From Planctomycetota bacterium (GTDB lineage Bacteria > Planctomycetota > UBA1135 > UBA2386), in assembly GCA_016794425.1 (NCBI GenBank), contig JAEUHR010000028.1, forward strand, positions 186,001 to 250,000: DNA of 64,000 bases. The letters run 5' to 3'. This document shows positions 25,221 to 34,259 of the stretch, in pieces. Numbering within the stretch: position 1 is the first letter of the stretch; each line of letters opens with the position of its first letter. The notes beneath the pieces are model-generated. The model was not told the origin of the DNA. It made no database searches and saw nothing but the letters and a program-made list of their open reading frames with translations. Position numbers and translations under genes: made by a program.

Positions 25221-28108
25221 CCGAGACGTGGCGGCGCCGGCAGCGGCCCGTGTGGGCCTGGTTGGTCGGCGGCGCGGTGCTCGCCGCGCTCGGGTTGTCC
25301 TTGTGGGCGCTGTTCGAGCGCGCGGGCCGCGGCGCGCCGGCGGCGTCGTCGCCGACGGCGCCGGCTGCACCGACGCAACGCAGCGACAGAGACGGCGCCG
25401 TCACCACACTGGTCGCGCCGGCGGCCGAACGCAGCCGCGGCAGCCGCGCGATCGGCGGCACCGTGCTGCTGCCCGACGGCCAGCCGGTCGCCGGCGCCAC
25501 CGTCACGCTGCTGCGGGCGACCACCGCGTGGCCCGAGTGGCGCACCGAGCGCGTCGACGAAGCGATCACCGGCCCGTCGGGCACGTTCGAGTTCCGCGTC
25601 GCGCCGCGGCAGGCGCTGCTGGTCGAGTTCCAGCACCCGTCGTTCGCCGGCGGGCTGATCGAGGTGCCGCAGCTGGCGCTGCCGCTGCGCCTGCAGCTGC
25701 AGCCGGGCTTCGAGCTGTTCGGCGTGGTCACGACGCCGGCCGGCGCGCCGGTGTCCAACGCGCGCGTCGCGATCGAGGCCGTGATCGGCGACGACCGGCG
25801 CGTGCTGGCCGTGACCACGAGCGCGAACGGCGCCTACCGCTTCACGCGGCTGCACGCCGGGCCGGTGCGGCTGATCGCGCGCCACGACAACTGGCAACCG
25901 GCGGCGCTGCCGGTCGTCGTCGGTGATCAGGTGCGGCGCGATCTGACGTTCGAACGGCCGGGGCTGCCGCCGATGCGCGGTCGCGTGACCAGTCTGGCGA
26001 CGCAGGCGCCGATCGCCGGCGCCACGATCGAGGTGCTGCCGGCCAACGCGCGGCCCGGGCTCAGCGACCCGGCCGCCGCGGCGTCGACCGCCGACGGCAC
26101 GTTCCTGATCGCCGGCCTGCCGCGCGGCACCGCGCGCGTGCTGGTGCGCCATGCCGAGTACGGCGTCGTCTCGCGCACGATCGCGGTCGGCGGCGTCGCC
26201 GCCGAGCTGTCGTTCGAACTGCCGCCGCGCGCGACCGTGACCGGTCGGCTCGTCGCCGAGGACGACCCCGAGGCGCGCTTCGACGGCGAGGTGCTGCAGA
26301 TCCGCGACCCGTCGGGCGAGCTCAGCTACGCGACGGTCGCCGAGGACGGTTCGTTCCGCTGCAGCACGGCGCTGTCGCCGGGCTGGGCCGGCGTGCGGCT
26401 GGTCGGCAGCGCGCTGGCGTTCGTCGGCACGCGCAACGCCGCGACGGCGATCCGCGTCGACGAAGCCGGCGCGAACGACTTCGAGCTGCTGGTCGAGCCG
26501 GCGCGCACCGTGCGCGGCCGTGTGCTCGATCGCACCGGCGCGCCGCTGGCCGGTGCCACGATCACGCGCACGCGGCTGCTGGCCGACAGCACGCAGTCGA
26601 TCGGTTCCGCGTTGTGGGACCTCGACATCACGCAGCTGACCAGCCAGGTGGCGCAGCTGTTCCGCGACGACCGCGACGAACTGCTGGCGGTGTCGGCTGC
26701 CGACGGCACGTTCGCGCTGGCCGGGCCGGAGCCCGGGCCGCTGGTGCTGCGGACCGACCTGGCCGGGCACGGCCGCCGCCTGTTGCGCCTGATGGTGCCG
26801 CTGGACGGCAACCTGCCGGGGCTCGGCGACGTGGTGCTCGACGCCGGTTGCCGCATCGAAGGCCGCGTGCTGCGCGGCGGCCGCGGCCTCGCCGGCGCGC
26901 TGGTCACGGCCGACGGCGGCGAATCGCAGGCGGTCGCGGTGACGATCGGCGACGGCACGTTCCGGTTCGCCGACCTGGTGCCCGGCGACTACCGGCTGCG
27001 CGCGCGGCTGCCGTCGGCGGCCAGCGGCAGCCGCGAACAGCGCGTCGTCACGACGGCGCCCGGTCGCCCGGCGACCGACGTCGTGCTGGCGCTCGAGACC
27101 GGCCGCACCGTGCGCGGCGTCGTGCTCGGCAGCGACGGCCAGCCGGTGCCGAGCGCGCTGGTGACCGTGCGCGGGGCCGTCGGCCAGACGACGCTGACCG
27201 ACACCAGCGGCGACTTCCAGCTCGAACTGCCCGACCGGCCGGTCGAACTGCAGGTCTCGCTGGCCGACCGCAGCCGGCTGCTGGTGGTGCCGGTGCCGAC
27301 CGGGCAGCAGAACGTCGACGTGCAGCTCGACACGCCGCGCACCTGCACCGTGGTGGCGCAGCTCGCGGGCCTGCCCGGCAAGCAGCGGCTGGCCGGCGTG
27401 CTGGTGCGCTGCGTCGCGCTGGACGGCGGCGACGGCGATGCCCGCGCGCACTGGCTCGAACTCGGCAACGGGCAGCTGCGCTGGAGCTTCTGTCCGGTCG
27501 GCCGCGTGCGACTCGAGTTCTGGTGCGACGGCTTCGCGCCGCTCGCGGTCGAGCGCGAGTTCGCGGCCAACGAGACATACGACCTCGGCGAGGTCCTGCT
27601 CGAGACCGGCGCGCGGCTGCACGGCGTGGTCGTCGACGACGACGGCGAGCCGGTGGCGGGGGCGCAGGTCTGGCTCGGCGAAGAAGCCGACGTCGACCTG
27701 TTCGAACCCGCGGTGCGCACGGCCGCCGACGGGTCGTTCCGGATCGGCGGCGTGACGTCGCGGTCGGCGCGGCTGGCGGTGCGCGCGACCGGTTACGCGC
27801 CGCGCGTGCAGGACCTGGTGCTGCCGCGCGACGTGCTGGCGGCCGCACCGCTGCGCCTCGTGCTCGAACGCGGCGCGACGATCGAGGTGCAGCTGCCGCG
27901 CCGGCCCGGCCTCGAAGGCAGCTACGTGCAGCTGCGGGCCGGTGGCCGCGTGGTCGCCAACTCGGTCAGCGACGAGGGTGGTCGGGCGTGGTTCGCGAAC
28001 CGCAGCGCCGGCAGCTACACGGTGGTGCTGCCGGGGTCGGATCTGCCGGTGACCGCGGTCGAAGTCGAGCCGGGTGCTGCAGTGGTGCGCGTGCGCATCG
28101 CCGACTGA
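25217..28108 (+). CDS. Single-pass membrane protein with multiple CarboxypepD_reg (Ig-like) repeats
   Basis: 963 residues; the ATG at 25217 overlaps the kinase stop. A single membrane helix (VWAWLVGGAVLAALGLSLWAL split, about 12-32) anchors the N-terminus. The rest is a chain of about eight to ten beta-sandwich repeats, each with the pattern G.V...G.PV.GA.V......T...DG.F....L..G.Y.L, for example GTVLLPDGQPVAGATVTLL, GVVTTPAGAPVSNARVAI, GVVLGSDGQPVPSALVTV and GVVVDDDGEPVAGAQVWLG. These are CarboxypepD_reg/carboxypeptidase-regulatory-like domains, often in proteins that bind glycans or serve as surface scaffolds. In this operon it could be the sensor or target of the ECF-kinase system. No catalytic motif was seen. 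Confidence 0.85.
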   Translation: MTETWRRRQRPVWAWLVGGAVLAALGLSLWALFERAGRGAPAASSPTAPAAPTQRSDRDGAVTTLVAPAAERSRGSRAIGGTVLLPDGQPVAGATVTLLRATTAWPEWRTERVDEAITGPSGTFEFRVAPRQALLVEFQHPSFAGGLIEVPQLALPLRLQLQPGFELFGVVTTPAGAPVSNARVAIEAVIGDDRRVLAVTTSANGAYRFTRLHAGPVRLIARHDNWQPAALPVVVGDQVRRDLTFERPGLPPMRGRVTSLATQAPIAGATIEVLPANARPGLSDPAAAASTADGTFLIAGLPRGTARVLVRHAEYGVVSRTIAVGGVAAELSFELPPRATVTGRLVAEDDPEARFDGEVLQIRDPSGELSYATVAEDGSFRCSTALSPGWAGVRLVGSALAFVGTRNAATAIRVDEAGANDFELLVEPARTVRGRVLDRTGAPLAGATITRTRLLADSTQSIGSALWDLDITQLTSQVAQLFRDDRDELLAVSAADGTFALAGPEPGPLVLRTDLAGHGRRLLRLMVPLDGNLPGLGDVVLDAGCRIEGRVLRGGRGLAGALVTADGGESQAVAVTIGDGTFRFADLVPGDYRLRARLPSAASGSREQRVVTTAPGRPATDVVLALETGRTVRGVVLGSDGQPVPSALVTVRGAVGQTTLTDTSGDFQLELPDRPVELQVSLADRSRLLVVPVPTGQQNVDVQLDTPRTCTVVAQLAGLPGKQRLAGVLVRCVALDGGDGDARAHWLELGNGQLRWSFCPVGRVRLEFWCDGFAPLAVEREFAANETYDLGEVLLETGARLHGVVVDDDGEPVAGAQVWLGEEADVDLFEPAVRTAADGSFRIGGVTSRSARLAVRATGYAPRVQDLVLPRDVLAAAPLRLVLERGATIEVQLPRRPGLEGSYVQLRAGGRVVANSVSDEGGRAWFANRSAGSYTVVLPGSDLPVTAVEVEPGAAVVRVRIAD

Positions 28109-28114
28109 CGGCAC

Positions 28115-28137
28115 CGCGGCGATCCGAAGCCGCGTTT
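28115..28137 (+). terminator. Possible terminator hairpin after the ECF-kinase unit
   Basis: Seven bases past the stop at 28108, a 6-bp stem CGCGGC/GCCGCG with an 8-base loop is followed by TTT. The stem is short and the T tract brief, so it may only slow the polymerase. It separates the three-gene sigma unit from the glycosyltransferase genes, whose ATG is at 28175. Confidence 0.35.
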
Positions 28138-28174
28138 GGTCGCCGCACCGGCGCCGGGTAGCGTGTGCGCCGCG

Positions 28175-30289
28175 ATGGACACGGCGCGTGGGAGCGGCAA
28201 CCGATGGCACCCCTTCACGCTCGCCTGTGCGGCCGTCGTGGTCGGCGGGTCGATCGCCGGTGACGCGCTGCGCACGCCGGTCGCCGCGGCGGTGGTGTTC
28301 GCGGTGCTGCTGGTGACGGCGCTCGACACCGCGTGGCGCACCGCGTCGGCGCTGCTGGCGCACTGCGTGCCGTCGCAGCGCATCGCCGGCGCGCTGCTGC
28401 TGTTCGAGGCGATCGCGGCCGGCTCGGTCGGTCTGTGCGGCGCAGTCGGGCTGTTCACGCTGCCGGTCGTGGCGGCGTTGGTCGGCGGCCTGCACGCGAC
28501 CGCGGTGCTGCGGCTGCGGCCGCCGCGCTCGCTGCGCGATCTGCTCGGCGAACTGGCGTTCGGCAGCGGCGCCAACCCGCTGACCGACGCGGCGCTGGTG
28601 GCGGTGCTGGTGGTGTTCGGCTTCGTGCTGCAGCTGCAGCTGCGCTACACGATCCAGGACGCCGACAGCATGTGGTACCACCTCGTGATGGCCGGCAGCT
28701 GGGTCGAGACCGGCTCGATCGCACCGATCGACGCGATCCCGCTGATCGGCCGCGCCTATCCGGGGTTCCGGCAGGCGCTGGTCGCGTTCGCGGCGCTGCC
28801 GTTCGGCCACGAACACCTGGCGCTGGTCGGCGCGTTCGACTTCGTGCTGCTGGCGCTGTCGATCTACGCGGTTGCGCGGGTCGCCGGCAGCGGCCGCACG
28901 CTGGCGCTCGCGGTGGCGGTCTACGGCACCACCACGCCGGTGGTGATGGGCGCGTTCAGCACGCAGGGCAACGACCTGTCGCTGGCGAGCCACCTGCTGC
29001 TGTCGGTGCTGTTCCTGGGCCGGTTCCTCGAGACCGGCGATCGCCGCAAGGCGCTGCTGGCCGGCCTCGCGCTCGGCGCGCTGGCATCGATCAAGTTCTC
29101 GGGCCCCGGCTACGCGGTCATCGCCGCGATCACGGCGGTCGCGATGTACGGCTGGCGGCGCGCGCGCGACTGGCGCGCCCTGCTGCAGCTCGCCGGTGCC
29201 GCGGCGCTGCTGGCCGGGCCGTGGTACCTGCGCAACCTGATCGTGTTCGGCAACCCGCTGTATCCGGCGCGCGTGCAGGTCGGCGGCCACGTGCTGTTCG
29301 GCGGCCCGCTCGGCAGCGACTACTTCACGCCGTCGACGCTCGGCTGGAACGTGCGGCCGCTGCTCGACAACCTGCACCACTTCCCGGAGGCGCACGGCTG
29401 GCTGGTGCCGATCGTGCTGCTGGCGCCGCTGGCGCTGGCGGCCGTCGCGCTGCGCCGCGGTCCGCGGCGGCCGCTGCTGGGGCTGGCGCTGCTGCCGGTG
29501 CTGCTGTTCGTGGCGTTCCTGCACCATCCGTTCAACGCGCCGTGGTTCGACGCCGGCTACACACACCGCTACCTGATCGTCTGGTTCGCCGGCGCGATGG
29601 TGGTGCTGGCGGCGGCGCTGGCGCAGCTGCCGGGCCGCGTGTTCTGGGTGCTGCTGCTGCTCGCGACCGCGTTCGGCGGCCTGACGCAGGTGACCGGCTT
29701 CGTGCCGGTGATGGTCGCGGCCGTCGTCGTGCTGACGGCGTCGGCGATCTGGTTCGACCTGCCGGACCAGGCCGACCGGCTGCTCGCCGCCCTGGCGCAG
29801 CTGCGGCTGCGCTCGGCGATGCTGCTGGGCATCGTCGCGGCGGCGGCGTGGTTGGTCGGCGAGCGCCGCGCGGTCTGGCAGTACCGCGACGACCTCGGTT
29901 ACCACGACGCGGTCAGCGAGCGCGGCTGGGGCCCGTGCGCGGCGTGGGTGCACCGCAACGTGCACGGCAGCCGCGTCGGCCTGCACGGCAGCCTGTACCT
30001 GTTCCCGCTGCTCGGCGAACCGTGGTCGAACACGGTGCTGCTCGCCGACGACCTGCACCTCGACGTGCCGCGGCGCAGCGTCGCCGAGGTCGCCGCGTGG
30101 GCCCAGGCCGAACGGCTCGACTGGCTCTGCTGCTGCGTGCCGCGGCTCGACCGCACCGGCTCGCGCGACTACGTGTTCGGCGAATCGATCGCGGCGCAGC
30201 TGGTCGCGGCGCGGCCGGACGTGTTCTCGGTCGCGTTCGAGAGCCGCGGCGCCGCCGTGCTGCAGGTGCGGCCCGGCCCCGGCCGATAG
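28175..30289 (+). CDS. Polytopic GT-C-type membrane glycosyltransferase-like protein
   Basis: 704 residues from the ATG at 28175. There are about eleven to thirteen hydrophobic helices. The first long loop has DADSMWYHLVMAG, a likely acidic catalytic or metal site for the GT-C fold. GPWYLRNLIVFGNPLYP is a motif common to ArnT/dolichyl-P-mannose mannosyltransferase-like proteins of unknown specificity. The last 130 residues form a soluble extracytoplasmic domain. Such enzymes move a sugar from a polyprenyl-phosphate donor to a surface acceptor. The GT2 gene 12 bases downstream could make that lipid-linked donor. No Pfam assignment can be proven by eye. Confidence 0.78.
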   Translation: MDTARGSGNRWHPFTLACAAVVVGGSIAGDALRTPVAAAVVFAVLLVTALDTAWRTASALLAHCVPSQRIAGALLLFEAIAAGSVGLCGAVGLFTLPVVAALVGGLHATAVLRLRPPRSLRDLLGELAFGSGANPLTDAALVAVLVVFGFVLQLQLRYTIQDADSMWYHLVMAGSWVETGSIAPIDAIPLIGRAYPGFRQALVAFAALPFGHEHLALVGAFDFVLLALSIYAVARVAGSGRTLALAVAVYGTTTPVVMGAFSTQGNDLSLASHLLLSVLFLGRFLETGDRRKALLAGLALGALASIKFSGPGYAVIAAITAVAMYGWRRARDWRALLQLAGAAALLAGPWYLRNLIVFGNPLYPARVQVGGHVLFGGPLGSDYFTPSTLGWNVRPLLDNLHHFPEAHGWLVPIVLLAPLALAAVALRRGPRRPLLGLALLPVLLFVAFLHHPFNAPWFDAGYTHRYLIVWFAGAMVVLAAALAQLPGRVFWVLLLLATAFGGLTQVTGFVPVMVAAVVVLTASAIWFDLPDQADRLLAALAQLRLRSAMLLGIVAAAAWLVGERRAVWQYRDDLGYHDAVSERGWGPCAAWVHRNVHGSRVGLHGSLYLFPLLGEPWSNTVLLADDLHLDVPRRSVAEVAAWAQAERLDWLCCCVPRLDRTGSRDYVFGESIAAQLVAARPDVFSVAFESRGAAVLQVRPGPGR

Positions 30290-30301
30290 CCCGGAGCCCG
30301 C

Positions 30302-31060
30302 ATGCGCAACGTGCTCGTCGTCGTGCCGTGCTACAACGAAGCGCAGCGGCTCGACGCGGCGGCGTTCGCCGCCTACGCCGCGGCCGAGCCCGGCGTGCGG
30401 TTCCTGTTCGTCGACGACGGCAGCCAGGACGCGACCGCGCAGGTGCTGGCGGCGCTGGTGGCGCGCTGCCCCGAACGGCTGCAGTTCGTCTCGCTCTCGC
30501 GGAACGGCGGCAAGGCCGAGGCGGTGCGACAGGGTTTCCTGCGCGCGTTCGCGGCCGAGCCGGCGCCGGACGCGGTGGCGTTCTGGGACGCCGATCTGGC
30601 GACGCCGCTGGCCGACATCGGCGCGTTCGCCGAAGTGCTCGAGCGCTCACCGCGGTTCACGGCGGTGTTCGGCTCGCGCGTGAACCTGCTCGGCCGCGAC
30701 GTGCGGCGCAAGCTGTGGCGCCACTACCTCGGCCGCGTGTTCGCGACCGCGGCGTCGGCGGTGCTGCGGCTGCCGATCTACGACACGCAGTGCGGCGCGA
30801 AGCTGCTGCGCAACACGGCCGCCGTGCGCGCGGTGTTCGCCGAACGGTTCGTGTCGCCGTGGATCTTCGACGTCGAGATCCTGGCGCGGCTCGGCCGCGA
30901 ACTCGCCGCCGCCGGCGGGCCGCCGCTGCGCGAGGTCGTCTACGAGTTCCCGCTGATGGTCTGGCGCGACGTCGCCGGCTCGAAGGTGCGGCTGCGGCAC
31001 TTCGTGACCGTGTTCTTCGACCTGCTGCGCATCTGGTGGCGCGGCGGGAGGCCGCGGTGA
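30302..31060 (+). CDS. GT2 family glycosyltransferase (polyprenyl-phosphate sugar synthase-like)
   Basis: 252 residues, a complete GT-A fold of the dolichyl-phosphate glucose/mannose synthase group: VLVVVPCYNEAQRLD, FLFVDDGSQDAT, SRNGGKAEAVRQGF, AFWDADLATPLADI (the DxD site) and FGSRVNLLGRDVRRK. YDTQCGAKLLR and FDVEILARLGR are typical of this subgroup. No C-terminal membrane segments, so it is peripheral. It would charge polyprenyl phosphate with one sugar for the preceding GT-C protein. The stop overlaps the GTG of the FkbM gene (GTGA at 31057-31060). Confidence 0.9.
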   Translation: MRNVLVVVPCYNEAQRLDAAAFAAYAAAEPGVRFLFVDDGSQDATAQVLAALVARCPERLQFVSLSRNGGKAEAVRQGFLRAFAAEPAPDAVAFWDADLATPLADIGAFAEVLERSPRFTAVFGSRVNLLGRDVRRKLWRHYLGRVFATAASAVLRLPIYDTQCGAKLLRNTAAVRAVFAERFVSPWIFDVEILARLGRELAAAGGPPLREVVYEFPLMVWRDVAGSKVRLRHFVTVFFDLLRIWWRGGRPR

Positions 31061-32025
31061 TCGGCGCCGTGTTGGTGCCCGCCTGCCGCGCCTGCCTGCG
31101 CGCGCTGGTCACGCGCAAGCCGCGCACCGGCCGCGTCGAACGCGTGCTGCGTGCGCTGCTGCTGTTGCCGCCGTTCGGCTTCGCGCTGGTGCTGCTGCGG
31201 CTGCGGCTCTGGGTGCTCGGGCCGCTGACCAAGGACGGCGTCACCGACGACGGCGTGCAGGTGCGCTGCCGGCTGCCGGACCTGATCCAGATGTACGTGT
31301 ACTTCTTCGGCGTCTGGGAGCCGGACCTGACCGCGTTCCTGCGCCGCCGGCTCGCGCCCGGGCAGGGCTTCGTCGACGTCGGCGCCAACGTCGGCTGCAT
31401 GACCGCGCTGGCCGCGCGCCGCACAGGTGCCGCCGGCCGCGTCACCGCGGTCGAACCGTCGCCGCCGGTGCTCGACGAACTGCGCGAGACCCTGCGGCGC
31501 AACGCGCTGACGAACGTCGACCTCGTGGCTGCCGCCGCGTCGGACGCGCGCGGCGAACTGGTGCTCTACGCCGGTCCGCAGCACAACGTCGGCCTCACGG
31601 CGACGGTCGCGCACCGCGGGCTGCAGGCGGTCGGCACGGTGCCGGCCGCGCCGCTCGGCGAACTGGTGCCCGCGGCGGTGCTGGCGAGCGCCCGGCTGGT
31701 CAAGATCGACGTCGAGGGCGCCGAGGACCGCGTGCTGCGCGGCCTGTTGCCGGTGCTCGACCGGCTGGCGCCCGACGCGGAGCTGATCGTCGAACTGTCG
31801 CCGATCTGGTGGCAGGACGCGGCGCTGCGGCCGATCGACGTGCTGCGGCCGTTCCTCGACCGCGGCTTCCACGTCTACCTGCTGCCGAACGACTACTGGC
31901 CGTGGCGCTACCTGTGGCCCGCCGACGTGGCGCCGCCGCGGCGGCTCCGCGACCTCGCGCAGCTCGAACGGCGCGTGCCGCGGCTCGACATCGTGCTGTC
32001 GCGCGTCTCTGCCGACGAACTCTGA
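31057..32025 (+). CDS. FkbM-family SAM-dependent methyltransferase
   Basis: 322 residues from a GTG at 31057 that overlaps the GT2 stop. A hydrophobic N-terminal segment (ALLLLPPFGFALVLLRLRL split, about 34-54) may tie it to the membrane. SAM-binding motif I is FVDVGANVGCMTALAA and motif II is VTAVEPSPP. VKIDVEGAEDRVLRG is the FkbM hallmark after motif III. FkbM enzymes O-methylate sugars or polyketides, and here a sugar of the surface glycan made with the two preceding genes is the likely substrate. Confidence 0.88.
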   Translation: MIGAVLVPACRACLRALVTRKPRTGRVERVLRALLLLPPFGFALVLLRLRLWVLGPLTKDGVTDDGVQVRCRLPDLIQMYVYFFGVWEPDLTAFLRRRLAPGQGFVDVGANVGCMTALAARRTGAAGRVTAVEPSPPVLDELRETLRRNALTNVDLVAAAASDARGELVLYAGPQHNVGLTATVAHRGLQAVGTVPAAPLGELVPAAVLASARLVKIDVEGAEDRVLRGLLPVLDRLAPDAELIVELSPIWWQDAALRPIDVLRPFLDRGFHVYLLPNDYWPWRYLWPADVAPPRRLRDLAQLERRVPRLDIVLSRVSADEL

Positions 32026-32043
32026 CCGGCACCGCGGCGCCGC

Positions 32044-32058
32044 GCCCGGCCGCCGGGC
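32044..32058 (+). terminator. GC-rich hairpin downstream of the glycan trio
   Basis: Stem GCCCGG/CCGGGC with loop CCG starts 19 bases past the methyltransferase stop. There is no T tract, so intrinsic termination is uncertain. The next gene starts at 32115. Confidence 0.25.
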
Positions 32059-32114
32059 AACGAACCCCGCCGCCGCCGGTGGACGCGGCCGCAACGGTGC
32101 GCGATGGTCGCGGC

Positions 32115-32831
32115 ATGCGCTTCTCCTCGCTGGTGTCGTCGTTCCTGTTCGCTGCCGCCGCGCCATCGCAGATCGCATTGCCGAACCCGATGCCGTGGCC
32201 GCTCGGCCAGCCGATCCCGTTCACGATCGAGAACAACACCGACACGCCGTTCGCGTACACGTTCTGCACGCCGATGGTGACCGACCTGTCGGGGCAGTTC
32301 GTCGCGATGGGCTTCTGCGCGTTCGCCGAACTGCAGCTCGCGCCCGGCGCGACGGTGACGTCGTACTGGTACCAGCAGGACATGAACGGGCTGCCGGTGC
32401 CGCCCGGCATCTACCTGGTCAACGGCCGTCCGTACGCGATCGGCACGATCGACCTCGCGCTGCAGCCGCTCGGCGCGCCGCATGTCGGCGAGACGCGGGC
32501 GATCGAGCTGACCGCGAGCAACGGCGCCGGCGTGCCGTACGCGCTCGGCGCGTCGTTCGGCACGTCGTTCGGCATCCCGCTCGGCTGCGGCGTGCACTTC
32601 CCGCTCGACTTCGACTGGCTGCTGGTCGAGTCGCTGACCAACGCGGCGGTGTTCCCCGGCTTCGTCGGCGTGCTCGACGCGGACGGCCGCACGTCGGTGC
32701 CCGCGATCGTGCTGCCGCCGCTGCCGGTGCTGGTCGGGCTCGGCCTCGATCTCGCGTTCGTCACGTTCGATGCCGGCGCGCCCTGTGGCTTCGGCCGTAC
32801 CAGCCTGCCGTTCCACGTGGTCGTGAAGTAA
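32115..32831 (+). CDS. Secreted protein of unknown function
   Basis: 238 residues from the ATG at 32115, which begins a signal peptide (FSSLVSSFLFAAAAPSQ). The mature protein is beta-rich, with FTIENNTDTPFAY, LAPGATVTSYWYQQD and PPGIYLVNGRPY. This pattern looks like an immunoglobulin-like or BsuPI-type proteinase-inhibitor fold, where an extracellular domain with aromatic and Pro/Gly turns is expected. Three cysteines are spread through it (near 50, 67 and 155). I see no enzyme motif. It stands alone between the glycan genes and the esterase gene, with about 170 bases of non-coding DNA after it. Confidence 0.65.
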   Translation: MRFSSLVSSFLFAAAAPSQIALPNPMPWPLGQPIPFTIENNTDTPFAYTFCTPMVTDLSGQFVAMGFCAFAELQLAPGATVTSYWYQQDMNGLPVPPGIYLVNGRPYAIGTIDLALQPLGAPHVGETRAIELTASNGAGVPYALGASFGTSFGIPLGCGVHFPLDFDWLLVESLTNAAVFPGFVGVLDADGRTSVPAIVLPPLPVLVGLGLDLAFVTFDAGAPCGFGRTSLPFHVVVK

Positions 32832-33000
32832 CGGACCTCGCGCGAGCGGCCGCCGCGGCAGCGACGCCCGGGCCCGCGCCGACCGTGCCGTGGCAGCGGC
32901 ACTTGCGCTGCGCCGCCGCGGCGGCGACGCGCGGTTCAGCAGCAGGCCGTGCGTTCCCGATGTCGGTCGCGGTAGCATGCCGCGCCCTGCCACGACCCGT

Positions 33001-34242
33001 ATGCGCCGCCTCGCGACTGCCGCGCTGCTGATCGCCGCCCTGCCGGGCCAGCACCACCACACGAACTTCGACGAGACCAAGGTCGGCGCCGTCGTCGTGC
33101 CGGATCTCGGCGCCGCCGACGTCGCGACCTGGACCGAGCGGCGGCGGCCGGAGCTGCTGGGCCTGTTCGCAGACCACGTGTTCGGCCGCACGCCGACCGA
33201 CTATGGCCCGGTGCGCGTGCGCGTCGTCGCCGAACGCGCGGACGCGCTCGACGGCCTCGCGACCCGCAAGCTGCTGCACCTCGACCTGCCGGAACTGCCG
33301 CAGTGGGAGGGCATGGACGTGCTGCTCTACCTGCCCAACCACGCGCGCCGGCCGGTCGGCTGCTTCGTGGCGCTGAACTTCTACGGCAACCACGCGGTCA
33401 GCCCCGAACCGGACCTGCCGCTGTCGCACCGCTGGATCGACGTCGACACGACGCTGGTCGACCACCACGCGACCGAACGTTCGCACGGTTCCGACCGCCA
33501 GCACTGGCCGCTGCAGGACGTGCTCGAGCACGGCTTCGCGCTGGTGACGGCCTACTACGGCGACGTCGAGCCCGACCACGCCGAAGGCTGGCACGAGGGC
33601 CTGCGTGGGCACCTCGCGCTGCGATCGCCGGCGACGATGCAGGGCGACCAGGCCTGGGGCGCGATCGGCGCCTGGGCGTTCGGCCTGTCGCGGCTCGCCG
33701 ACTGCGCGGCCGCCGAACCGCGCATCGACGTGCGGCGGCTCGCGGTGCTGGGGCATTCGCGGCTCGGCAAGGCCGCGCTGTGGGCCGGGGCGCAGGATCC
33801 GCGCTTCTCGATCGTGATCGCCAACGAGGCCGGCGAAGGTGGCGCCGCGCTGATGCGGCGCGACTTCGGCCAGACCACGGCCGAGCTGGTCGAGGAGTTC
33901 CCGTGGTGGTTCGCGCGCCGCTACGCCTGCTACGCCGCGGCGCCGGACGACTGCCCGGTCGACGCGCACGAACTGATCGCGCTGGTGGCGCCGCGGCCGG
34001 TCTACGTCGCCAGCGCGGCCGGCGACGAGTGGGGCGATCCGAAGGGCGAGTTCCTCGGCGCCAAGTTCGCCGAACGCGCCTGGCTGCTGCACGGCCGCCG
34101 CGGCCTCGGCAGCGACGTGCAGCCGCCGGTCGACACGCCGATCGGCGACTACGTCGGCTACCACGTGCGCAGCGGCGAACACGACCTGCTGCGCTGGGAC
34201 TGGCTGCAGTTCCTGACGTTCGCCTCGCGGCACTGGCGCTGA
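33001..34242 (+). CDS. Secreted CE15-like glucuronoyl esterase
   Basis: 413 residues. An ATG at 33001 begins a short signal peptide (LATAALLIAALPGQ); an in-frame ATG at 32977 is an alternative. A His-rich stretch (QHHHTNF) follows cleavage. The alpha/beta-hydrolase core shows the CE15 features: GCFVALNFYGNHAVSP as the oxyanion region, the nucleophile serine in VLGHSRLGKAALWAG, a conserved NEAGEGGAAL, and the late histidine in HVRSGEHDLL. CE15 enzymes cut the ester bond between lignin alcohols and glucuronic acid of xylan. A planctomycete could use it on plant or algal polysaccharide. Converges on the di-haem protein gene. Confidence 0.85.
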   Translation: MRRLATAALLIAALPGQHHHTNFDETKVGAVVVPDLGAADVATWTERRRPELLGLFADHVFGRTPTDYGPVRVRVVAERADALDGLATRKLLHLDLPELPQWEGMDVLLYLPNHARRPVGCFVALNFYGNHAVSPEPDLPLSHRWIDVDTTLVDHHATERSHGSDRQHWPLQDVLEHGFALVTAYYGDVEPDHAEGWHEGLRGHLALRSPATMQGDQAWGAIGAWAFGLSRLADCAAAEPRIDVRRLAVLGHSRLGKAALWAGAQDPRFSIVIANEAGEGGAALMRRDFGQTTAELVEEFPWWFARRYACYAAAPDDCPVDAHELIALVAPRPVYVASAAGDEWGDPKGEFLGAKFAERAWLLHGRRGLGSDVQPPVDTPIGDYVGYHVRSGEHDLLRWDWLQFLTFASRHWR

Positions 34243-34251
34243 GCCAGCGCC
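34235..34251. terminator. Perfect hairpin between convergent genes
   Basis: Stem GGCGCT/AGCGCC with loop GAGCC spans the esterase stop. It sits in the 17-base gap region between two converging genes, where a bidirectional terminator is expected. No T tract on either side. Confidence 0.35.
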
Positions 34252-34259
34252 GGCGCGTC

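Noticed and set aside
25097-30058. 1653-codon minus-strand frame across the kinase, repeat-protein and GT-C genes
   Set aside because: Translation is a run of Arg/His/Gln/Ala with no domain; shadow of plus-strand genes.
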